64,000 nucleotides of DNA from DASSSQ01 sp963839285 (GCA_963839285.1 CAWIUN010000010.1:1-64000), one strand, 5' to 3'; positions 28,128 through 36,792 are shown, numbered from the stretch's first letter. Numbers and translations: made by a program. Notes: generated by a model from the letters alone, not told the origin.

Positions 28128-29410
28128 GTGACTCCTTCGTAGAGCTGTCTCTGGCGTTCTCGCGCTACACGATACGACGCGTGGCGCTCCCGCCGCGGCG
28201 TGACCACGCGCTCGACCCGGGGCGGCGGCGTCTCCTCGCCCAGCCGCTCGCGCACGAGCGCCGCGGCGCCGCGCAGCGAGGCCTCGTCGACGGCCGAGAC
28301 GGCGAGCTCGCGGCCGAGCACGTCTGCGAGGATCTGCACCCAGTCGGGCGAGAGCAGCAGGCCGGCGCCGGTGGCGACGAGCTCCTCCACCTCGGGCATC
28401 AGGTCGAGGATCTCGGCGAAGCGGAGGGCGACGCCCTCGAGCGCCGCCTGGACGATGTCCTCGGGGGTCGTCCGGAACGAGAGGCCGGCGATCGCGCCGC
28501 GGCGGCCGGCGTCCCAGCCGGTGCTGCGCTCGCCGCCGAGGAGCGGCAGGAAGCTGAGGCCGTGCCCGGCCGGCGGCCGCTCGGCGAGCCCGCGGGTGTC
28601 CACCTCGGCCAGCGTCCGTCGCAGCCAGGCGTAGAGGTTGCCCCCGTCCGAGAGCGCGCCGCCCTCGACCGCGCGGCGCTCGTCGAGCAGGTAGCGGAAG
28701 AGGCCGCGCCGCGGCGGCGGGCCGTCGAGCGGACGCACGACCCGGAGCGCGCCGGAGGTCCCGACCATCAGCGCCGCGCGGCCCGGCGTCGTGCAGCCGG
28801 CGCCGACGTTCGAGCAGGCGCCGTCGCCGAAGGCGGGGTGGATGCCGCCGAGCGGCTCGTCGGAGATCGGCGGCAGCCGGCTCTCGTCGAGGTCGAGCGC
28901 GTCGAGGAGCGCCGCGTCCCACGTCCGCTCGCGCAGGTTCAGGAGCCCCGTGCCGGAGGCCATCGAGAGGCTCGCGCGCGCCTCGCCCGCGAGCCGCTCG
29001 AGCAGGTACTCGCCGAAGCCGAGGAAGCGGGCGGCTCCGGCCCAGACCTGCGGGCTCGTCTCGCGGAGATGGACGAGCTTCGCGGGCCAGAAGCTCGCGT
29101 GCGGCGGGCAGCCGGTGCGCTCGAAGGCGTCGGGCGGCGCCGCGCCCGCCGCGGCGACGTCGCCCCAGGTCAGGACGGGCGTCAGCGGCCGCCCTCGCTC
29201 GTCGACGGCGAGCAGGCTGTGCCAGAAGCAGGAGATCGCGACGGCGTCCGCCTCGCCGGCGCGCTCGATCGCCCGCAGGCAGGTCTCGACGAGCTCGTCC
29301 GCGCCGACCTCGCCGGCGCCGTGCTCGTAGGGCGTCTGCACCTCCTCGCTGCGGCCGACGGCGGCCCGGACGGAGGACGTGCCGACGTCGAGGGCCAGGA
29401 CGCGCGTCAC
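28124..29410 (-). CDS. FGGY-family carbohydrate kinase (gluconate/xylulose kinase-like)
   Basis: 428 residues, two actin-like domains. N-terminal phosphate-1 motif LALDVGTSSVRAAV, then CFWHSLLAVDERGRPLTPVLTW, GTSGALRVV (phosphate-2), and GVALRFAEI...VATGAGLLLSPDW (adenosine motif). First gene of the pentose-phosphate operon, so gluconate (feeding gnd) or a pentulose (feeding tkt) is the likely substrate. GTG start 18 bp from the divergent ABC-F gene. Substrate cannot be fixed from sequence alone. Confidence 0.85.
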   Translation of the reverse strand: MTRVLALDVGTSSVRAAVGRSEEVQTPYEHGAGEVGADELVETCLRAIERAGEADAVAISCFWHSLLAVDERGRPLTPVLTWGDVAAAGAAPPDAFERTGCPPHASFWPAKLVHLRETSPQVWAGAARFLGFGEYLLERLAGEARASLSMASGTGLLNLRERTWDAALLDALDLDESRLPPISDEPLGGIHPAFGDGACSNVGAGCTTPGRAALMVGTSGALRVVRPLDGPPPRRGLFRYLLDERRAVEGGALSDGGNLYAWLRRTLAEVDTRGLAERPPAGHGLSFLPLLGGERSTGWDAGRRGAIAGLSFRTTPEDIVQAALEGVALRFAEILDLMPEVEELVATGAGLLLSPDWVQILADVLGRELAVSAVDEASLRGAAALVRERLGEETPPPRVERVVTPRRERHASYRVARERQRQLYEGVT

Positions 29411-29428
29411 GGAAGGCAGACTAGAGGC

Positions 29429-31315
29429 ATGGCAGTCCTGATCGCGAACGGCCTCCGCAAGGAGATCGCCGGCACGCCGCTGTTCGAGAGCGTCTCGTTC
29501 AAGGTCGAGCGGCGCGACCGGCTGGCGCTCGCCGGCCCGAACGGGGCGGGCAAGACGACCCTGCTCCGGGTGCTCGCGGGCGAGACCGAGCTGCACGGCG
29601 GCGAGCTCGCGTTCGAGAAGGGAACGCGGATCGCGCTGCACGACCAGCGGCCGCCCGCCCGGAGCGACAGGACGCTGCGCGAGTACGTGCTCGCGGGCGC
29701 CTCCGACCTCGTCGACCTGGAGCAGGACCTGCGCCGGCTCGAGTCGGCGATGGCCGCGGGCGACCACGGCGAGCAGACGCTGCGCCGCTACGCGGAGGCG
29801 CAGGCGCGGCTCGAGCACGCGGGCGGCTACGACTGGCGCGAGCGCGCGGCGGCGGTGCTGCGCGGGCTCGGCTTCGCGGAGGCCGACCTCGACCGGCCGC
29901 TGCGGACGTTCTCGGGCGGCGAGCTGACGCGGGCCTCGCTCGGCCGCGCGCTCGGCTCCGACCCCGACCTGCTGCTGCTCGACGAGCCGACGAACCACCT
30001 CGACGTCGAGTCGCTCGAGTGGCTCGAGCAGACGCTCGTCTCCCTCGACGCCGCCGTCATCCTCGTCGCGCACGACCGCTGGTTCCTCGAGGCGACGGCG
30101 ACGGCGACGATGGAGCTCGTCGCCGGCCGCTCGACCTACTTCTCCGGGCCCTGGCACGCCTGGCGGCGCGAGAAGGCGGCGCGCGCCGAGCACGCGGCGA
30201 AGACGGCCGACCGCGTCGCCGAGGACATCGCGCGGCTCGAGCGCTTCGTCGAGCGGTTCCGCTACAAGCGCTCGAAGGCGAAGCAGGCCCAGGCGAAGCT
30301 GCGGCAGATCGGCCGGCTCGAGGTCGAGAAGCGCACCGCGACCGAGGAGCACTCCCTGCTGACCCGGCGGGCGCGCGCGCTCGGCTTCGAGTTCCTGAAG
30401 CCGGCGCGGAGCGGCCGGACCGTGGTCGAGGCGCAGGGGCTGACGCTCGAGGCGGGCGGCAAGCGGCTGCTCACGGGCGTCTCCTTCGCGATCGAGCGCG
30501 GCGAGCACGTCGCCCTCGTCGGCCCGAACGGGTCGGGCAAGACGACGCTGCTCGAGACGATGCTCGACCTGCGGCCGGCCGCGGCGGGCACGGTCAGGCT
30601 CGGGCACGGCGTCGAGGCCGCCTACTTCTCGCAGCACGAGGTCGAGCTCGACGAGCGCGGCTCGGTGCTCGACTGCGCGACGGCGATGACCGGCCTGCGC
30701 CGCCCCGAGGCGCAGTCGCTGCTCGGGCGGTTCCTCTTCTCCGGCTGGGACGCGCAGGAGAAGCAGGTCTCGGTGCTCTCCGGCGGCGAGCGGCGGCGGC
30801 TCGCGCTCGCGTGCGTGGTCGCCTCGGGCGCGAACTTCCTCGTGCTCGACGAGCCGACGAACCATCTCGACCTCGAGAGCCGCGAGGCGCTCGAGGCGGC
30901 GCTCGAGGCCTTCCCCGGGACGGTGCTGCTCGTCTCGCACGACCGCGCCCTGCTCGACGCGGTCTCGCGGAGGCTGCTCGCGGTCGAGGAGGAGGCGCTC
31001 GTCTCCTCCGACGGCGGCTGGGCCGACTACGTCCGCACGCGGGCCGAGCGCGCGGAGCCGCCGCAGGCGAAGCCCGCCGCCGGGCAGGAGCCGAAGCCCG
31101 CGAAGCCGCGGCCGCCTCGCCGCCGCGGCCCGTCGGCGCTCGAGCTCGTCGAGGCGGACGTCGCGCGGGCGGAGGCCCGGGTCGCGGAGCTCGAGCGGCG
31201 GCTCGCCGACGACTGGTCCGACGTCGCCCTGCTCGCCGCCCACCGCTCGGCCAGGGACGACCTGCAGGCGCTGCTCGAGCGCTGGGAGCAGCTGTTCGAG
31301 CAGGCGGGAGCCTGA
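29429..31315 (+). CDS. ABC-F family ATPase
   Basis: 628 residues with no membrane helices. Two ABC domains: Walker A AGPNGAGKTT and VGPNGSGKTT; signatures FSGGELTRA and LSGGERRR; DEPTNHLD in both. The linker between them is basic (YKRSKAKQAQAKLRQIGRLE), as in ribosome-binding ABC-F proteins, and a basic/coiled-coil C-terminal extension follows (residues about 540-628). ABC-F proteins act on the ribosome as translation factors or antibiotic protectors. ATG start; divergent from the FGGY kinase. Confidence 0.93.
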   Translation: MAVLIANGLRKEIAGTPLFESVSFKVERRDRLALAGPNGAGKTTLLRVLAGETELHGGELAFEKGTRIALHDQRPPARSDRTLREYVLAGASDLVDLEQDLRRLESAMAAGDHGEQTLRRYAEAQARLEHAGGYDWRERAAAVLRGLGFAEADLDRPLRTFSGGELTRASLGRALGSDPDLLLLDEPTNHLDVESLEWLEQTLVSLDAAVILVAHDRWFLEATATATMELVAGRSTYFSGPWHAWRREKAARAEHAAKTADRVAEDIARLERFVERFRYKRSKAKQAQAKLRQIGRLEVEKRTATEEHSLLTRRARALGFEFLKPARSGRTVVEAQGLTLEAGGKRLLTGVSFAIERGEHVALVGPNGSGKTTLLETMLDLRPAAAGTVRLGHGVEAAYFSQHEVELDERGSVLDCATAMTGLRRPEAQSLLGRFLFSGWDAQEKQVSVLSGGERRRLALACVVASGANFLVLDEPTNHLDLESREALEAALEAFPGTVLLVSHDRALLDAVSRRLLAVEEEALVSSDGGWADYVRTRAERAEPPQAKPAAGQEPKPAKPRPPRRRGPSALELVEADVARAEARVAELERRLADDWSDVALLAAHRSARDDLQALLERWEQLFEQAGA

Positions 31316-31332
31316 GCCCGCCGCGGCCTCGC

Positions 31333-31740
31333 TCAGTCCCCGGCCCAGAACTCCGCGAAGGCGACCGGGTCGGTCGGCAGGGCGACGATCCGCCGCCAGC
31401 GGCCGTCGGCGTCGAGGTCGATCAGCAGCACCTGGTCGATGTCGAGCTCCCGCCCCGCCCGGCGGCCCTGCGCGCGGTAGACGGCGACGGCGTGCTCGTC
31501 GTCGGCGAGCGCCCAGCGGAGCTCGCTCCTGTAGGTCTGGCCGGTCAGCCGCCGCGTCTCCCGGAAGAGCTCGAAGATGCGCTCGCGGCCCGCGTAGACC
31601 TGCGAGACCGGCGAGGTGCCGGGCACGAGCCAGACGGCGTCCTCGGCGATCACCTCGAAGAGCGGCCGCTTGTCGCCGTCGAGGAAGGCCGCGAAGACCC
31701 GGCGGACGCCCTCGACGTTCGGGTGCTCGACGGTCGTCAT
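31333..31740 (-). CDS. SnoaL/NTF2-like protein
   Basis: 135 residues. An alpha+beta cone fold is suggested by VEGVRRVFAAFLDGD, LFEVIAEDAVWLVPGTSPVS, YAGRERIFELFRET and WRRIVALPTDP. This matches nuclear transport factor 2 family proteins (small-ligand binders or isomerase-like). The ATG overlaps the clpS stop (ATGA), so it is co-transcribed. Specific role unknown. Confidence 0.8.
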   Translation of the reverse strand: MTTVEHPNVEGVRRVFAAFLDGDKRPLFEVIAEDAVWLVPGTSPVSQVYAGRERIFELFRETRRLTGQTYRSELRWALADDEHAVAVYRAQGRRAGRELDIDQVLLIDLDADGRWRRIVALPTDPVAFAEFWAGD

Positions 31741-32027
31741 CGCTCGAGCGGCGCCATCGTCAGGCCGTGGCCCTGGAGCTGCTCCCAGTAGAGCTCCGCG
31801 ACCTCGCGCGGCCCCGACCAGACGATCGCCCGACCCGTGGCGTCGATCCGGTCGGCGAGGCGGAGGCCCTGCTGGAACGAGATGCCCGGCAGCACCTGCG
31901 AGAGGGCCGCGGCGACGCCGTCGAAGGTGTTGTGGTCGTCGTTCAGGACGATCACCCGCCAGGCCTCCCCGAGGCCGGAGCCGGTGCCGCGGTCGAGTCG
32001 CTCGCGGGGCGGTGTCGCCGTCGTCAC
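31737..32027 (-). CDS. clpS: ATP-dependent Clp protease adaptor ClpS
   Basis: 96 residues. The ClpS core is visible: WRVIVLNDDHNTFDGVAAAL (N-degron pocket loop with the Asn-Asp-Asp motif) and LRLADRIDATGRAIVWSG. ClpS delivers N-end-rule substrates to ClpA/ClpC. The GTG overlaps the pdtaR stop (GTGA). A TACATT box 6 nt upstream (32034-32039) could also give a separate leaderless transcript. Confidence 0.9.
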   Translation of the reverse strand: MTTATPPRERLDRGTGSGLGEAWRVIVLNDDHNTFDGVAAALSQVLPGISFQQGLRLADRIDATGRAIVWSGPREVAELYWEQLQGHGLTMAPLER

Positions 32028-32611
32028 GGCTCGAATGTAGCGATCAGCGCCTCGGCGACGACCTTCAGCGGCCGTCCCGCCAGCTGGCTCGCCTTCCGCA
32101 GCCGCGCGAACGCCTCGGCCTCGCTCAGCCCCTCGCGCTCCATCAGCAGCCCCTTCGCGCGCTCGATCGCCTTCCGCGCCGCGAGCGCCTCGGCGAGCGA
32201 CTCCGCCTGCTCCCGCACCTCCTGCAGCTCGGCGAAGCGGCCGCGCGCCGTCCCGATCGCGGGCAGCAGGTCCTGCTCGCGGAACGGCTTGACGAGGTAG
32301 CCGAAGACGCCGGCCTCCACGGCGCGCGAGACGAGCTCCTCCTGCCCGTAGGCCGTCAGCATCACGATCGGGATCGGCCGCTCCTCGAGGATCTGCCGCG
32401 CGGCCTCGATCCCGTCCAGCCGCGGCATGCGCACGTCCATGATCGCCAGGTCGGGCTGCTCGGCGCGCGCCAGCTCGACCGCCTCCGCCCCGTCGCGCGC
32501 CTCGGCGCAGACCGTGAAGCCCGCCCGCTCGAGCAGCTCGCGCAGGTCGAGGCGGATGATCGTCTCGTCCTCGGCGACGAGGATCCGCAACGGTGTCGAG
32601 GAATGCGCCAC
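32024..32611 (-). CDS. pdtaR: ANTAR-domain response regulator, PdtaR-like transcription antiterminator
   Basis: 195 residues. Receiver domain: ILVAEDETIIRLDLRELLE, phospho-acceptor Asp in DLAIMDVRMPRLDG, MLTAYG and YLVKPF. C-terminal ANTAR domain: ALAARKAIERAKGLLMEREG, LSEAEAFARLRKASQLAGR. This layout matches Mycobacterium PdtaR (Rv1626) and EutV. ANTAR domains bind paired hexaloop RNA hairpins and prevent terminators from forming. The GTG start lies inside one arm of a 10+10-bp inverted repeat. A HisKA_2 kinase, its likely partner, is encoded at 34808-36226. clpS follows with an overlap. Confidence 0.92.
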   Translation of the reverse strand: MAHSSTPLRILVAEDETIIRLDLRELLERAGFTVCAEARDGAEAVELARAEQPDLAIMDVRMPRLDGIEAARQILEERPIPIVMLTAYGQEELVSRAVEAGVFGYLVKPFREQDLLPAIGTARGRFAELQEVREQAESLAEALAARKAIERAKGLLMEREGLSEAEAFARLRKASQLAGRPLKVVAEALIATFEP

Positions 32612-32631
32612 CCACGCAAGTGTGGCGCATT
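32602..32631. repeat. Perfect 10-bp inverted repeat over the pdtaR start
   Basis: aatgcgccac and gtggcgcatt are separated by 10 bp. The pdtaR GTG start (32611-32609) is inside one arm. It could be an operator, or an mRNA hairpin that masks the start codon and might be bound by PdtaR itself. Confidence 0.55.
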
Positions 32632-32763
32632 TGGGGGTACCAGAGGAACCGGAGCCCCGCGACGGCATCCGCGGCGACCCACTGCGGCGAGGCCGTCGCG
32701 GACGCCGTCGACGAGGAATGGACCTGGATCCGTCTCGTCGGGCTCCACGCGCATCCAAGCAGA

Positions 32764-32785
32764 GCGCGGGTAAAGCGCGGTTAAA
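32764..32785 (+). promoter_or_regulatory. Tandem 11-bp direct repeats, likely OmpR-type operator
   Basis: gcgcgggtaaa is followed directly by gcgcggttaaa, matching at 10 of 11 positions. Two adjoining 11-bp half-sites just upstream of a promoter is the usual binding pattern of OmpR/PhoB-type regulators, suggesting autoregulation of the regulator gene that follows. Confidence 0.5.
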
Positions 32786-32807
32786 GGGAAATCCCCGCAA
32801 TTGGCCC

Positions 32808-32813
32808 TATAGT
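32808..32813 (+). promoter_or_regulatory. Putative -10 box of the OmpR-type operon
   Basis: TATAGT, 9 nt before the ATG at 32823. The second 11-bp operator repeat overlaps the expected -35 region; no good -35 hexamer is seen, as expected for an activator-dependent promoter. Confidence 0.5.
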
Positions 32814-32822
32814 GAAGACGCG

Positions 32823-33512
32823 ATGCGACTGCTCGTGGTCGAGGACGAGACGGACCTGGCCGAGGCGATCGCACTCGGCCTCCGCCGCGAGGGGTACGCC
32901 GTCGACGTCGCGACCGACGGCGGCGAGGCGCTCGTCAAGGCCGCGGTCTACCCGTACGACCTCGTCTGCCTCGACCTGAACCTGCCGGTCGTCGACGGCC
33001 GCGAGGTCTGCCGGCAGCTGCGGGCGGCCGAGCGCCACGACGACGAGCCGGCGCCGCGGGTGCTGATGCTGACGGCGCGCGACGCGCTCGGCGACCGGGT
33101 CGCCGGGCTCGACGACGGCGCCGACGACTACCTCGTGAAGCCGTTCGACTTCGCCGAGCTGACCGCGCGGATCCGGGCGCTGCTGCGGCGCGAGGGCTCC
33201 CGCTCCGACGCCGTCGTCACCGTCGGCCCGCTGACGCTCGACACCGCGCGCCACGAGGCCCGGCGCGACGCCCGGCGGCTCGACCTGACCGCGAAGGAGT
33301 TCGCGCTGCTCCGCTACCTGATGTCCCGGCCGGGCGAGGTGATCTCGGAGGGCGACCTGCTCGCCCACGTCTGGGACGAGAACGCCAACCCGTACACGAA
33401 GACCGTGCGCGTGACGATCGCGACGCTGCGCCGGAAGCTGGCGGCGCCGGACGAGAGCCAGCCGATCGAGACGGTGATCGGCAGCGGCTACCGGCTGCTC
33501 TCCGAGGGATGA
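32823..33512 (+). CDS. OmpR/PhoB-family response regulator
   Basis: 229 residues. Receiver domain: RLLVVEDETDLAEAIALGL, phospho-acceptor in LVCLDLNLPVVDGRE, MLTARDALGDRV and YLVKPFDFAELTARI. Winged-helix DNA-binding domain: LDLTAKEFALLRYLMSRPGE, SEGDLLAHVWD, KTVRVTIATLRRKL. The stop overlaps the kinase ATG. Stimulus unknown. Confidence 0.95.
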   Translation: MRLLVVEDETDLAEAIALGLRREGYAVDVATDGGEALVKAAVYPYDLVCLDLNLPVVDGREVCRQLRAAERHDDEPAPRVLMLTARDALGDRVAGLDDGADDYLVKPFDFAELTARIRALLRREGSRSDAVVTVGPLTLDTARHEARRDARRLDLTAKEFALLRYLMSRPGEVISEGDLLAHVWDENANPYTKTVRVTIATLRRKLAAPDESQPIETVIGSGYRLLSEG

Positions 33513-34678
33513 GGCGGCCCGTCCTCTTCCGCTCGGCGCGCCTGCGGCTGACCGTCGTCTACTCGGTCGCCGTCTTCGGCCTCGCGGCGCTCGTCCTCGG
33601 CGGCCTCTACGTCGGCCTGGCGCGGGAGCTGAAGCCCGCGCCCGAGACGGTGCCGCTGATCTACAAGACCGTCCCCGCCTCCCGGACCGGCCTCCCGTTC
33701 GCGCGCGTGACCGTCTTCTCCGAGACCGGCGACCCGACGAGCGAGGTGCAGAACCTCGAGCGCCGCCGGACGCTCGCCCACCTGCAGACGCTCACCTTCG
33801 CCGCGCTCGGCGGCCTCTTCCTGATCTCGCTGCTGATCGGCTGGCTCGTCGCCGGCCGCGTGCTGCGGCCGCTCGACCGGATCACGGCCGCCGCCCGCCG
33901 GATCCAGGCGACGAACCTCTCCGACCGGATCGCGCTCGCCGGCCCGAAGGACGAGCTGAAGACCCTCGCCGACACCTTCGACCAGATGCTCGAGCGGCTC
34001 GAGACCTCGTTCACCGCCCAGCGCCAGTTCGTCGCCGACGCCTCCCACGAGCTGCGCAACCCGCTCGCCGTGATCCAGACGAACGCGGACGTCGCGCTCT
34101 GGGACGACGGCACGCCGGCGCCCGTGAAGCAGCGGCTCGAGGCCGTCCGCCGCGCGAGCGAGCGGATGCGGCGGCTCGTCGACGACCTGCTGGCGCTCGC
34201 CCGGCTCGAGCTCGCGACCGACCAGCGCCACGAGGTCGACCTCGGCGCCGTCGTCAACGAGGTCAGCGACGAGCTGGCGCCGCTCGCCGAGGCCTACGGG
34301 ATCTCGGTCGAGCACGGCTCCGAGCCCGGCCTGATCGTCGTCGCCGACCGTGACGCGATCAAGCGCGCGCTCGCGAACCTGCTCGACAACGCCTTCCGCT
34401 ACTCGCCCCGCGGCACGCCCGTGCACGTCGTCGCGGCGCGCGAGAACGGCTGGGCGGTGCTCGCGGTCGCAGACAGCGGGCCCGGGCTGACGCCCGAGGA
34501 GCAGGAGCAGGTCTTCGAGCGCTTCTGGCGCTCCGACTCGGCGCGCAGCCGCGAGTCGGGCGGCGCCGGCCTCGGCCTCGCGATCGTCCGCCGGATCGCC
34601 GAGTCGCACGGCGGCGCCGTCGGCGTCAGCTCCGCGCCGGGCAGCGGCTCGACCTTCGAGCTCCGCCTGCCGGCCTAG
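33509..34678 (+). CDS. HisKA-type sensor histidine kinase
   Basis: 389 residues. Two membrane helices (residues about 12-36 and about 95-115) frame a short periplasmic domain; HAMP (VLRPLDRITAAARRIQATN); H-box FVADASHELRNPLAVIQTNA; N-box RALANLLDNAFRYSPRG; G boxes VADSGPGLTPEE and GAGLGLAIVRRIAESHGG. Cognate of the overlapping OmpR-type regulator. A strong terminator lies about 90 bp downstream. Confidence 0.95.
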   Translation: MRRPVLFRSARLRLTVVYSVAVFGLAALVLGGLYVGLARELKPAPETVPLIYKTVPASRTGLPFARVTVFSETGDPTSEVQNLERRRTLAHLQTLTFAALGGLFLISLLIGWLVAGRVLRPLDRITAAARRIQATNLSDRIALAGPKDELKTLADTFDQMLERLETSFTAQRQFVADASHELRNPLAVIQTNADVALWDDGTPAPVKQRLEAVRRASERMRRLVDDLLALARLELATDQRHEVDLGAVVNEVSDELAPLAEAYGISVEHGSEPGLIVVADRDAIKRALANLLDNAFRYSPRGTPVHVVAARENGWAVLAVADSGPGLTPEEQEQVFERFWRSDSARSRESGGAGLGLAIVRRIAESHGGAVGVSSAPGSGSTFELRLPA

Positions 34679-34767
34679 CAGCTGCGGCCGCCGCTTTACC
34701 CGCGCTTGATGCGGGCCTCTGCTTGACTCGCAGCGGACAGGGCCGTCCCCCGGCGCACGCCGGGTGC

Positions 34768-34809
34768 GGGCGGGTGCGGGAGCCGCAGCCCGCACCCGCC
34801 CTCTTGTTC
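34768..34809 (+). terminator. Intrinsic terminator after the sensor kinase
   Basis: gggcgggtgcggg and its exact reverse complement form a 13-bp stem with an 8-nt loop (34781-34788), followed by the T-rich tcttgttc. It lies between convergent genes and may serve both. Confidence 0.75.
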
Positions 34810-36226
34810 AGGCGGACGGGAAGCGGACGACCGCGCGGAGGCCGCCGTCGAGGCCGAGCTCGAGCTCGCCGCGGAGCTCGTCCCGGACGAGCGCCCGCAC
34901 GATCGAGAGCCCCGTGCCCTCGGAGCCGCCGTCGAGGCCGCCGCCGTCGTCTGCGACGCTCAGCACGACGTCTCCCTGCTCGGCGCGCAGGTCGATCCGG
35001 ATCGCGGCGCCGCCGTGCTCGAGCGCGTTCTGCAGCAGCTCCGAGAAGACGAGCGCGAGCGCCGTCGCGCGATGGCCGGCGAGCGAGACGCGCTGCAGGT
35101 TCGCCTCGACGTGCTTGCCTGCGCCGACGCCCTGGACGAGCATCGCCCGCAGCCGGTCGAGCAGGTCGTCCAGCTCGACGTCGTCGTCGCGGCGCTCGGT
35201 CAGCACCTCGTGCACGGCGGCGATCGCGAGGATCCGGTTGACCGAGTCGTCGAGCGCCTTCCGCGGGTCGAGGCCCTCGACGGCGCGCGCCTGCAGGCGC
35301 AGCAGCGAGGCGACCGTCTGCAGGTTGTTCTTGACGCGGTGGTGGATCTCCTGGGCGAGCACCCCGCGCATGACCGCGCGGCCGTGCTCGAGCGCGACGG
35401 CGGCGTGGCGGGCGATCGAGACGAGGAGCGCCCCGTCCTCGTCCGTGAAGGGCGTCGAGCGGTCGACGACGAGCTCGCCGATCTGCCGCCCGCGCCAGCG
35501 CAGCGGCTGCCGGATCGCGTGCGTGTCGGCCTGCCCCTCCGGCCAGGCGATCCGGCCGTCGTCGAGCACGAGCGCCGCGCCGGAGGCGTGCAGCGTCTCC
35601 ATCGTCGTCGTCACGATCGCCTCGAGCGACTCCTCCAGGTAGAGCGACTCGGAGACGGCCTGCGAGATCCGGGCCACCGCCTCGAGCTCGCGGACGCGCT
35701 GCTGCGCCTCCGCGTAGAGCTTCGCGTGCTCGATCGACTGCGCCACCTGCGCCGCGATCGCGAGCAGCAGCTCGACCTCGTCCGCGCCGAACGAGCGCGG
35801 CTCGCGGGTGCGGACGTTGAGCGCGCCCTCGAGCTTCTCCCGCGCCAGGATCGGGACGGCGAGGATCGACTCGTACTCGTCCTCGGGCAGGTTCGGGAAG
35901 CTCTTGAAGCGCGGGTCGAGGTGCGCGTCGCGCGGCACCATCAGCGGCTCGCGCAGCGCCGCGGCCGTGCCCGTGAAGCCCTCGCCGGGTCGCATCCGCG
36001 GCCGCCGGGTCATCTGCTCGACGCGGGTGCCGTGGGTCGCGCGGAGCACGAGCTCGTCGGCGCGCGCGTCGTAGAGGTAGACGAAGCAGGCGTCGGTCGC
36101 GAGCGCGTCCGCGACGCCGCGGGCGACGAGCGAGAGGACCTCCTCGAGGTCGAGCGTCGAGTTGACCGCCTCGATCGTCTCGGTCAGCAGCCGCAGGTGC
36201 CGTTCGCGGACGTCCACGTCGACCAT
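34808..36226 (-). CDS. pdtaS: HisKA_2 sensor kinase with two GAF-like domains, PdtaS-like
   Basis: 472 residues, no membrane helices. GAF-like domain 1 (about 10-160: ATDACFVYLYDA, GEGFTGTAAAL, SILAVPILAREKLEGALNV); a second GAF-like region (about 170-275); HisKA_2 box QEIHHRVKNNLQTVASLLRL with phospho-acceptor His; HATPase parts LALVFSELLQNALEHGG and VADDGGGLDGG, GTGLSIVRALV. HisKA_2 kinases pair with ANTAR regulators (EutW/EutV, PdtaS/PdtaR), and PdtaR is encoded 2.2 kb away. A cytosolic ligand is expected. ATG at 36226, 20 bp from the divergent DUF2269 gene. Confidence 0.9.
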   Translation of the reverse strand: MVDVDVRERHLRLLTETIEAVNSTLDLEEVLSLVARGVADALATDACFVYLYDARADELVLRATHGTRVEQMTRRPRMRPGEGFTGTAAALREPLMVPRDAHLDPRFKSFPNLPEDEYESILAVPILAREKLEGALNVRTREPRSFGADEVELLLAIAAQVAQSIEHAKLYAEAQQRVRELEAVARISQAVSESLYLEESLEAIVTTTMETLHASGAALVLDDGRIAWPEGQADTHAIRQPLRWRGRQIGELVVDRSTPFTDEDGALLVSIARHAAVALEHGRAVMRGVLAQEIHHRVKNNLQTVASLLRLQARAVEGLDPRKALDDSVNRILAIAAVHEVLTERRDDDVELDDLLDRLRAMLVQGVGAGKHVEANLQRVSLAGHRATALALVFSELLQNALEHGGAAIRIDLRAEQGDVVLSVADDGGGLDGGSEGTGLSIVRALVRDELRGELELGLDGGLRAVVRFPSA

Positions 36227-36232
36227 GGTAGG

Positions 36233-36238
36233 TAGCCT
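36233..36238 (+). promoter_or_regulatory. Putative -10 box of the DUF2269 gene
   Basis: TAGCCT, 8 nt before the ATG at 36247. It lies within the 20-bp divergent gap with pdtaS, which has its own TACCTA on the other strand, so the two promoters interleave. Confidence 0.4.
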
Positions 36239-36246
36239 CGAGCCCG

Positions 36247-36721
36247 ATGGACGACTGGCTGGTCTTCGCGCACCTGCTCGGCGCCTTCGCCTTCTTCGCC
36301 GGCGCCGTCGGTCGCCGCCGTCGGGCAGCTGACGGCGCTGCGCCGCGAACGGCCGAGCGAGGTCGCGATCGTCCTCGGGCTGACCCGCTGGGGCGTGCTG
36401 CTCGTCGCCCTCGGCGGCCTGCTGACGATCGGCTTCGGCGCCTGGCTCGTCGCCGACCTGCCCCAGTGGACGTTCCGGCAGGCGTGGATCGAGTGGGCGA
36501 TGCTGCTCTGGCTCGCGGCGATGGTGCTCGGCGCGCTCGGCGGCCGGCCGGCGCGGCACGCCCGCGAGCTGGCCGAGCGCCTCGCCCGCGAGGGCGACGA
36601 GCCCTCGCCGGAGCTGCGCCGCGCCGTCGCCGACCCGCGCTCGCTGGCCCTCTCGTTCGCGAGCGGGGCGCTCCTGCTGGCGATCCTCGTCCTGATGGTC
36701 TGGAAACCCGGCCTCTCCTGA
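36247..36721 (+). CDS. DUF2269-like integral membrane protein
   Basis: About 157 residues and four predicted helices: MDDWLVFAHLLGAFAFFAGAV, LTRWGVLLVALGGLLTIGFGAWLV, AMLLWLAAMVLGALGG and LALSFASGALLLAILVLMVW. The spacing and the N-terminal His in helix 1 resemble DUF2269/DUF2214-type proteins. The frame shifts at about 36308 after helix 1. Function unknown. Confidence 0.7.
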
Positions 36722-36792
36722 CCCGCCCGGCACGGCCGCGATGCTTACGAAAGCTTTACGGGTGAGGCGGGAATTTCCTTGCAGACGGGGAA

